Shown here: piece after piece, positions 24,834 to 30,618 of the stretch
Numbering within the stretch: position 1 is the stretch's first letter
Layout of the letters: every line of letters begins with the position of its first letter
Source: an uncultured Muribaculaceae bacterium
Lineage (GTDB): Bacteria > Bacteroidota > Bacteroidia > Bacteroidales > Muribaculaceae
Assembly: GCA_910587235.1 (NCBI GenBank)
Contig: CAJUKD010000025.1
Coordinates: forward strand, 1 to 33,445
DNA length: 33,445 bases
Direction of reading: 5' to 3'
Made by a program: the position numbers and the translations under genes
Notes under the pieces: model-generated
What the model was told of the DNA's origin: nothing
The model's database searches: none
Seen by the model: the letters and a program-made list of their open reading frames with translations, nothing else

Positions 24834-24845
24834 GGGGGGGGGGGG
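24834..24845 (-). repeat. C12 homopolymer in the regulator leader
   Basis: Twelve consecutive G on the plus strand (C on the coding strand) lie 13 nt before the regulator ATG and just after its predicted transcription start. Such tracts are prone to slipped-strand length change. It would alter leader length, or the reading frame if translation began at the upstream in-frame ATG at 24913. Confidence 0.8.
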
Positions 24846-24859
24846 CAAAATCCCGGTTG

Positions 24860-24867
24860 CAAAATTA
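24860..24867 (-). promoter_or_regulatory. Promoter -7 box of the hemerythrin-LuxR regulator
   Basis: The minus strand reads TAATTTTG, an exact TAnnTTTG match, 39 nt before the ATG. The -33 position has no TTTG; instead the shared element TTTTTAGGTA ends 23 nt upstream of the box. Confidence 0.65.
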
Positions 24868-24891
24868 CTACCAAAATACAGAATAAGCCAT

Positions 24892-24904
24892 ACCTAAAAA
24901 TAGT
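24892..24904 (-). promoter_or_regulatory. Shared element, copy 1 (regulator side)
   Basis: The minus strand reads ACTATTTTTAGGT, followed by A. It contains a CTA-N4-TAG dyad and is centred about 43 nt before the predicted start of the regulator gene. Spacing from AGGTA to the -7 box is 23 nt, the same as on the operon side. Candidate activator site. Confidence 0.5.
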
Positions 24905-24964
24905 GAAAATCATTATCCATTAATACGCAATACTGTCAATGAGGTATAAAATATCACTTTACAT

Positions 24965-24977
24965 ACTATTTTTAGGG
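24965..24977 (+). promoter_or_regulatory. Shared element, copy 2 (central)
   Basis: ACTATTTTTAGGG matches copy 1 over 12 bases in inverted orientation and keeps the CTA-N4-TAG dyad. It lies between the two divergent promoters and has no -7 box at the matching distance, so it would be an accessory site. Confidence 0.45.
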
Positions 24978-25009
24978 TAGAAAGACATTGGCTATCTACT
25001 AATTTCTCC

Positions 25010-25022
25010 AAATTTTAGGTAT
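25010..25022 (+). promoter_or_regulatory. Shared element, copy 3 (operon side)
   Basis: AAATTTTAGGTAT lies directly upstream of the -33 position of the receptor promoter, centred near -42. AGGTA is 23 nt from the -7 box. The left half-site is CAA and not CTA, so the dyad is weaker than in copies 1 and 2. Confidence 0.5.
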
Positions 25023-25044
25023 TTACCAATTTTTGTCGTGCTTG

Positions 25045-25052
25045 TAACTTTG
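25045..25052 (+). promoter_or_regulatory. Promoter -7 box of the xus-like operon
   Basis: TAACTTTG is an exact -7 match 19 nt before the receptor ATG. The -33 position holds TTTA (25022-25025), three of four matches at 19 nt spacing. A weak -33 with an adjacent repeated element suggests activator dependence. Confidence 0.65.
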
Positions 25053-25071
25053 CACTCGAAAAAAGTATGCT

Positions 25072-27444
25072 ATGTTTTATCGAATTATAATAATATGGTT
25101 AATATCAATGCTTGGAACTCTGCTGTCAGATGCCAGGCAAATTTACGGCATGGTATCCGGCAAGGTAGTGTCAACCGATGGAATCCCTGTTGATTATGCC
25201 ACTGTGCATCTTAAAGGAACAAGCTATTCAGGTACGGCCGACGAAAAGGGTATATATCACATCAAAGCACCTGCAGGTAAATATACCATTATATTTTCAT
25301 CTGTGGGTTATGAGTCCAAGGAGTCGACCGTACAGATAAATGCCGCCGGGCGCACAAAGCTGACCGTGAAACTCAAACCGGCTACAGAACTTGCTGAGAT
25401 TGTCGTAGTAGGCAACACCTTGAGTAAGGTACGTAATTCGGCGTTCAACGCCACAGCTGTGAATACTGCAGAACTTGTAAACACAACAAAAACACTGAGT
25501 GAAGCATTGGCGAAAGCGCCCGGTATGAAAATCAGGGAAAGCGGTGGCGTCGGATCCGACATGGCTGTTACCATGGATGGCTTCAGTGGCAAGCATGTCA
25601 AAGTCTTTATTGACGGCGTTCCTCAGGAAGGCGTCGGAAACTCTTTTGGGATCAACAATATACCGGTAAATTTTGCTGAGCGTATAGAAGTATATCGCGG
25701 GGTCGTACCGGTTAGCTTCGGTTCTGATGCTATAGGCGGAGTTATAAATATTGTCACGCCAAGACATAGGCGGCATTGGTTCTTGGATGCTTCTTACTCC
25801 TACGGATCATTTAACACACACAAAAGCTATGTCAATTTCGGACAAACTCTATCCAAGGGCTTTAAGTATGAAATAAATGCTTTTCAGAATTATTCTGACA
25901 ATAACTATTGGGTGGATTCGCCCGTGGAGGATTTCAAGACCGGTGCCATTAATCGAAAAAAACTTGAACATGTCCGTCGTTTCAACGACACTTACCACAA
26001 CGAGGCCGTGATTGCCAAATTCGGATTTGTAAACAAATCCTGGGCTGACCGGCTGATGGCCGGCTTCACATACTCTCACATGTATAAGGATATTCAGACA
26101 GGCGTACGACAGGAAATTGTTTACGGACAGAAACACCGCCATGGACATTCAATTATAGGCTCGGCTGAATACTTCAAACGCGACATCTTCACACACGGGC
26201 TTGATGTTTCACTGAATGCCAATTACAACCGGAATGTAATGATAAATGTAGACACCGCATCTGTAAAGTACAACTGGCGTGCCCAAACTGAGGCGCTCAA
26301 TACCCCGGGCGAACAATCTTATCAAAACTCCAGATCCAACAATAACAGATGGTCGGCGGCTTTTACCTCCAACTACAATCTCAATAAATACCATCAATTT
26401 ACAGTCAATAACGTCTTTAACACGTTCAGCCGCTCCAATGACAATCTTTTGTCGGCTGTGATAAGCAGCGATGAAATCGCAAAAGTGACAAGCAAGAACA
26501 TACTGGGAGTTGCCTATCGTTATAAACCAAATTCGAAGTTCAACTTGACCGCATTCGGAAAACAATACCATCAGTATGTTGCAGGTCCGGTTGCGACCTC
26601 TGCTGCACAGGATAAATATACCAAAAGCTCCCGATCTGTCGATACTTTCGGCTATGGTGCGGCAGGAACATGGTTTATGCCCTTGGGATTTCAGCTCAAG
26701 GCTTCTTATGAAAAAGCATACAGACTTCCGACAATAGAGGAAATGTTTGGCGACGAAGATCTTGAAGTCGGAGATATGACACTGAAACCGGAATCAAGCC
26801 ACAATGTGAACCTGAACCTTAGCTACAACACCTTTTTTGGAAACAGCACTATCTATGTGGAAGCAGGATTCATCTACCGCGACACACGCGATTACATACA
26901 ACGAAATATCCTCGCGCTCGGCGGAGGCAAATCAGCCGCAACATACGTAAACTATGGAAAGGTTGACACTAAAGGGATAAACTTCTCAGCACGTTACAAT
27001 TATTCAAAATGGATCAGCATAGGAGGAAACTTCACCCAGATGAATGTACGCGACAATATGAAGAACGCCATGGGAAGTTCTGTCACTAACATAGCATATC
27101 GCGAGCGCATGCCCAATCTTCCATATCTGTTCGCTGATTCAGATGTCAGTTTCTACTGGCATGGACTGGGTGGAAAACGGAATGTACTTACAATTACTTA
27201 TGACAACCGGTACACACATAGATTCTGTTATTATGCATCCAACATCGGCTCTAATAACAACGACTATATGGTGCCTGATCAGTTCGCCCACAATCTCACC
27301 TTATCCTATGGGATCAAGGACGGACGATATAATATCTCGCTCGAATGTCGCAATTTCACTGATGCAAAACTATATGACAACTTTAGCCTCCAGAAAGCAG
27401 GACGCGCATTCTACGGTAAAGTAAGGATTTACTTCGGCAACTAA
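25072..27444 (+). CDS. xusA: TonB-dependent receptor, XusA-like (xenosiderophore uptake)
   Basis: A 790-residue outer-membrane receptor that uses TonB energy to import a ligand. A signal peptide (about 1-21) is followed by a carboxypeptidase-regulatory-like domain (about 27-105, ending VKLKPATELAEIVVVGN), the plug domain (LSEALAKAPGMKIRESGG, VFIDGVPQEG, ERIEVYRGVVPVSFGSDAIGG), and a 22-strand barrel that ends with an aromatic-rich strand (VRIYFGN). It is a single polypeptide without an adjacent SusD, which fits iron/siderophore receptors and not glycan systems. The next two genes encode DUF4374 and PepSY proteins, the gene set of xusABC in Bacteroides thetaiotaomicron, which takes up siderophores made by other bacteria. 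The ligand is therefore inferred from context. Base composition is lower in G/C than the genes before 23.7 kb. Confidence 0.88.
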   Translation: MFYRIIIIWLISMLGTLLSDARQIYGMVSGKVVSTDGIPVDYATVHLKGTSYSGTADEKGIYHIKAPAGKYTIIFSSVGYESKESTVQINAAGRTKLTVKLKPATELAEIVVVGNTLSKVRNSAFNATAVNTAELVNTTKTLSEALAKAPGMKIRESGGVGSDMAVTMDGFSGKHVKVFIDGVPQEGVGNSFGINNIPVNFAERIEVYRGVVPVSFGSDAIGGVINIVTPRHRRHWFLDASYSYGSFNTHKSYVNFGQTLSKGFKYEINAFQNYSDNNYWVDSPVEDFKTGAINRKKLEHVRRFNDTYHNEAVIAKFGFVNKSWADRLMAGFTYSHMYKDIQTGVRQEIVYGQKHRHGHSIIGSAEYFKRDIFTHGLDVSLNANYNRNVMINVDTASVKYNWRAQTEALNTPGEQSYQNSRSNNNRWSAAFTSNYNLNKYHQFTVNNVFNTFSRSNDNLLSAVISSDEIAKVTSKNILGVAYRYKPNSKFNLTAFGKQYHQYVAGPVATSAAQDKYTKSSRSVDTFGYGAAGTWFMPLGFQLKASYEKAYRLPTIEEMFGDEDLEVGDMTLKPESSHNVNLNLSYNTFFGNSTIYVEAGFIYRDTRDYIQRNILALGGGKSAATYVNYGKVDTKGINFSARYNYSKWISIGGNFTQMNVRDNMKNAMGSSVTNIAYRERMPNLPYLFADSDVSFYWHGLGGKRNVLTITYDNRYTHRFCYYASNIGSNNNDYMVPDQFAHNLTLSYGIKDGRYNISLECRNFTDAKLYDNFSLQKAGRAFYGKVRIYFGN

Positions 27445-27460
27445 CTCAAATTTTATAAAA

Positions 27461-28849
27461 ATGCAAAAGACTTTTCTATTAAGCGCATTCGTTGCGCTTA
27501 CAGTGCCTTTGACACTCACATCATGCTCGGACGAGCCAAAGGTTGAAAATGACCCCGGCACAGCAGAGGGCAAGTTTGTTATCTCGGCTTCAGTACAAGG
27601 ATCAAATGCAATATCCTATGTCCTCCTCACCGCCGAATCTCTTGATGGCGGAAATCTGTCGGCAGAAAGAAATGGACTGGTCAATGATGGTGCAAGCCAA
27701 TGGGTGTTTCACGGTCATGACTACCTATATGCCCTCACCTATAATCAAGGTAATGCCGGAACCACAAGAAGCTATTTCCTTGGACAGAATGGGTCTGTCA
27801 AGCCACGCGACATGGAGTATAAAGTCAGTCGCTTCACTTCCTACGGCCTTTACAACAACTATATCATATCAATGTCAACAGGAAACGGGCAGGATTCTCA
27901 AGCTGATGCTAATGGTTACCTCCCCAAGACTCTTCTTCTTTCGTATCTTGATGTGGATGCTGAAACATCCAAGAGCAACGACACATCCTCAGGTGTGTAC
28001 TCCGTAGAAAATTTCCTTGGCAACGGGGAATATGTCACACTCGCAGGTATCCAGCAAAGCGGAAGCAAAATTTACTCAGCTGCAGTTCCAATGGGCCTGA
28101 GCCAGTATGGGGCAGCCATAGACGGGGGCAAGTGGGTACGCAAGGGCTACGAAGACCTTGTGAAGACAGCCGACGGTGGTTCAAACAGCAGCTCCTACAA
28201 AAAAGGAGAACTACAGTGGACTCAGTATCCTGATGAGGGATGGGTCGCTATTTTCAATAATTCCGACATGACCAATCCGACACTCGTCAGATCCGACAAA
28301 ATCAGTTACCCTTGCGGACGGTTTAAGTCGCAATATTATCAGACCGTGTGGTCTGCCGACAACGGAGATATTTATGTATTCTCCCCATCTTATGCCAAGA
28401 CCATGACTGATTCCCGCCAACAAACCAAACTTCCTGCCGGCGTAGTGCGCATACCCGCCGGAAAAACAGAGTTTGATAATTACTACTGTAACATCGAAGA
28501 ACAAGCCGAAGGTCGCTCGTTCATGCGTTGTTGGCCTGCCGGAGGCAACAGTTTTCTTCTTCTGATGTACGACCGCCCTCTGTCCGTGAAAGGATTTGCA
28601 GCCACAGATCTCGCCGTCTTTGATGCTGATGCAAAGAAACTTACATTCGTAAAAAACCTTCCTGACGGCATATCTTCATTCGGGAAAACGGTATACGTAC
28701 ATGATGGTGCTGTATATATTGCCATCAATGTTGAGAACAGCTACCCAGCTATCTACCGCATAGACCCGTCGACGGCAACTGCGACAAAGGGACTTACAGT
28801 CGAGGCCACCGAAATCACAGGATTCGGATTCCTTGAAGCAAAAAAGTGA
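27461..28849 (+). CDS. xusB: DUF4374 surface lipoprotein, XusB-like
   Basis: A 462-residue lipoprotein with lipobox LTSC (Cys22), followed by SDEP, which fits the acidic export signal of Bacteroidota surface lipoproteins. The mature protein is beta-rich and repetitive in the manner of a beta-propeller, with many short Tyr/Trp/Gly blocks, and has no catalytic motif. It matches DUF4374 in length and context. In Bacteroides thetaiotaomicron the equivalent protein, XusB, captures ferric siderophores at the cell surface and hands them to the receptor XusA. It starts 16 nt after the receptor gene and ends 4 nt before the PepSY gene, so the three are one operon. Confidence 0.85.
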   Translation: MQKTFLLSAFVALTVPLTLTSCSDEPKVENDPGTAEGKFVISASVQGSNAISYVLLTAESLDGGNLSAERNGLVNDGASQWVFHGHDYLYALTYNQGNAGTTRSYFLGQNGSVKPRDMEYKVSRFTSYGLYNNYIISMSTGNGQDSQADANGYLPKTLLLSYLDVDAETSKSNDTSSGVYSVENFLGNGEYVTLAGIQQSGSKIYSAAVPMGLSQYGAAIDGGKWVRKGYEDLVKTADGGSNSSSYKKGELQWTQYPDEGWVAIFNNSDMTNPTLVRSDKISYPCGRFKSQYYQTVWSADNGDIYVFSPSYAKTMTDSRQQTKLPAGVVRIPAGKTEFDNYYCNIEEQAEGRSFMRCWPAGGNSFLLLMYDRPLSVKGFAATDLAVFDADAKKLTFVKNLPDGISSFGKTVYVHDGAVYIAINVENSYPAIYRIDPSTATATKGLTVEATEITGFGFLEAKK

Positions 28850-28853
28850 ACAA

Positions 28854-30017
28854 ATGATAAGAATTTTTCATAAGATTCACCTCTGGCTGTCCGTCCCTTT
28901 CGGCATTATCATAACACTGATATGCTTCTCCGGCGCCATGCTCGTCTTTGAGTCTGAAATAACCCGGAGCATAAGGAAAGATGTCTACTATGTAGCTTCG
29001 ACCCATGACGAAGCTCTGCCGATGGACATACTGATGGAAAAAGTAAAAGCGACGCTTCCCGACTCAGTGTCTATTACCGGAGTAACTGTGTTTGCAGACA
29101 ATGAGCGCACCTATCAGGTCAACCTGTCAAAACCTCGCCGTGCTTCTATATTCATAGATCAATATTCAGGTACAATTACCGGACGCTATGAACGCATAGC
29201 TTTCTTTGGAACTATGTTCAGGCTTCATCGATGGTTGCTCGACAATTCTAACCCGCATGGCGAAGGGTTGAAAATAGGTAAACTTATAGTTGGAGTATCT
29301 ACGGTCATATTTGTAATCGCACTCATGACCGGAGTAGTGATTTGGTGGCCGAGAGTGCGCAATGGATTAAGACGCAGCCTTGCAATCACGGCCAAAAACG
29401 GTTGGAGCGGTTTTTGGAAAAGCCTTCACATTGCCGGAGGAATGTATGCCCTTGTTTTAGTTCTTGCAATGGCGTTGACAGGCCTGACATGGTCTTTCGG
29501 CTGGTATCGGAGCGCGTTCTACGCTGTGTGCGGTGTGGAATATATTCCACGTAACCACAACGGGCAAAACGCCAACAATAATCATAGCACGCATGAAACC
29601 AGGAGGAAGCATCTGACCGATGGAAGAGAACATCTAAAAAGATATCGTCAACAATCGGAATTCGGCATCTGGCAGCAGGTTTACGATGAGCTAAAAACTC
29701 AGAACCCTAATGCAACACAGATAACAATTGGAGCGGAGAAGGCTTCAGTTACACTTGGTGATATGGGCAACGGACGAGCTTCAGACACCTACGCTTATAA
29801 TCGTGGAGCCGAAAAGCCAAATCTGTCGATCAAATATGCCGATTCAGCCCCGGCTGACAGATTGCGAGGATGGATATATTCCATCCACACCGGCAGTTTT
29901 GGCGGCCTGTTTACTCGGATACTATGGTTTCTGGCCGCTCTATTAGGTGCAAGCCTACCTGTAACAGGCTACTATATATGGATCAGACATCTAATGAAGC
30001 GGCGTCACAACGTATAA
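28854..30017 (+). CDS. xusC: PepSY-associated TM protein, XusC-like siderophore reductase candidate
   Basis: A 387-residue inner-membrane protein with four hydrophobic helices (about 13-33, 143-165, 196-215 and 353-378) and a periplasmic PepSY segment (about 51-115) between the first two. Conserved histidines His6, His9, His125 and His192 lie at helix ends and are candidate haem ligands, as in the PiuB/FpvG-type reductases that release iron from siderophores. In the xus system the equivalent, XusC, is needed for use of the captured siderophore. The ATG at 28854 is 4 nt after the DUF4374 stop; an upstream TTG that overlaps that gene was rejected. A strong terminator follows. The exact reaction is inferred from the family. 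Confidence 0.88.
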   Translation: MIRIFHKIHLWLSVPFGIIITLICFSGAMLVFESEITRSIRKDVYYVASTHDEALPMDILMEKVKATLPDSVSITGVTVFADNERTYQVNLSKPRRASIFIDQYSGTITGRYERIAFFGTMFRLHRWLLDNSNPHGEGLKIGKLIVGVSTVIFVIALMTGVVIWWPRVRNGLRRSLAITAKNGWSGFWKSLHIAGGMYALVLVLAMALTGLTWSFGWYRSAFYAVCGVEYIPRNHNGQNANNNHSTHETRRKHLTDGREHLKRYRQQSEFGIWQQVYDELKTQNPNATQITIGAEKASVTLGDMGNGRASDTYAYNRGAEKPNLSIKYADSAPADRLRGWIYSIHTGSFGGLFTRILWFLAALLGASLPVTGYYIWIRHLMKRRHNV

Positions 30018-30023
30018 AGCATT

Positions 30024-30070
30024 AAAGGGAGAGGTGCATTAAAGATTAATTTAAATGCACCTCTCCCTTT
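30024..30070. terminator. Terminator of the xus-like operon
   Basis: A perfect 17-bp inverted repeat (30024-30040 and 30054-30070) starts 6 nt after the stop codon. The arms begin AAA and end TTT. It can also serve the small membrane protein gene on the minus strand, whose stop is about 50 nt away. Confidence 0.9.
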
Positions 30071-30122
30071 ATAAATATTTGTAGTTGCGAAACGCGCATT
30101 GAAATCGGAATATCTGCCATTA

Positions 30123-30398
30123 TTAATCCTTACAACGTTTCCTATATGTATTAATCCATGTTTTGATCTTTCGGACACCTTCAGCTCCGAGTATAGTAAT
30201 ACCTCCATACTGCGCAGTCTTTGCCATTCCGAAAAACAAAGTCCAGAGTACCCCTTTTGCAGTATAGCTTATCGGGAGCGCCATTTGCGCAAAAGACAAG
30301 ATATAAAATGGAATACATGTCAGCAACACAATGACTCCTGTCCTGAATGACATCTTTTTTAGCCGATTAATCAACGGGTATATGATTTTATGAACCAT
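30123..30398 (-). CDS. Small membrane protein, two predicted TM helices
   Basis: A 91-residue product with two hydrophobic stretches (about 18-38, VIVLLTCIPFYILSF, and 46-70, including KGVLWTLFFGMAKTAQYGG), a basic N-terminus and a basic C-terminal tail (KIKTWINTYRKR). The second half, up to ILGAEGVRKIK, resembles small proteins called transporter suffix domain proteins; I rate that resemblance as tentative. The ATG at 30398 gives the full frame, while Met16 is an alternative that begins closer to the first helix. It is unusual in composition (A/T-rich) like the xus block next to it. No promoter was identified. Function unknown. Confidence 0.6.
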   Translation of the reverse strand: MVHKIIYPLINRLKKMSFRTGVIVLLTCIPFYILSFAQMALPISYTAKGVLWTLFFGMAKTAQYGGITILGAEGVRKIKTWINTYRKRCKD

Positions 30399-30517
30399 TT
30401 TTCGACCTCATCAATTGTTGGAAAAGCCGGAATATATTCTCCTGATAGCAAATTCAGATATATCGAGTACCTTGCCCCATTTGAAATACGTCTTAATAAC
30501 GAATACAGACAAAATAA
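30371..30517 (-). pseudogene. Possible gene remnant upstream of the small membrane protein
   Basis: This frame is open for 48 codons without an ATG and ends with TGA inside the first codons of the small membrane protein. The last part (LSGEYIPAFPTIDEVEKWF) reads like a protein C-terminus, with balanced composition and an amphipathic end. It could be the tail of a deleted gene that once preceded the membrane protein with an overlapping stop. The alternative is a chance open frame. Confidence 0.25.
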
Positions 30518-30555
30518 TCAATAATAAAGAATTTGAAACGTACATTCTTAAAACA

Positions 30556-30599
30556 AGGGCGTCGAGGCTATCACTGTTTTGTGAGCACCTCGACGCCCT
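30556..30599 (-). terminator. Terminator of pnp
   Basis: A perfect 12-bp stem (30556-30567 and 30588-30599) with a 20-nt loop that can pair further. On the minus strand it is followed by TGTTTTAA. It begins 20 nt after the pnp stop. Confidence 0.8.
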
Positions 30600-30618
30600 G
30601 ATCTATTATCTATGAATA

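Noticed and set aside
24821..24913. Upstream ATG giving the regulator a hydrophobic 31-residue N-terminal extension
   Set aside because: The extension spans the promoter element, the -7 box and the C12 tract, and a membrane anchor is unlikely for this type of factor. Kept only as a possibility in the phase-variation finding.
30415..30615. Short plus-strand open frame (66 codons) between the small membrane protein and pnp
   Set aside because: It runs through the pnp terminator, has no promoter and resembles nothing I know.
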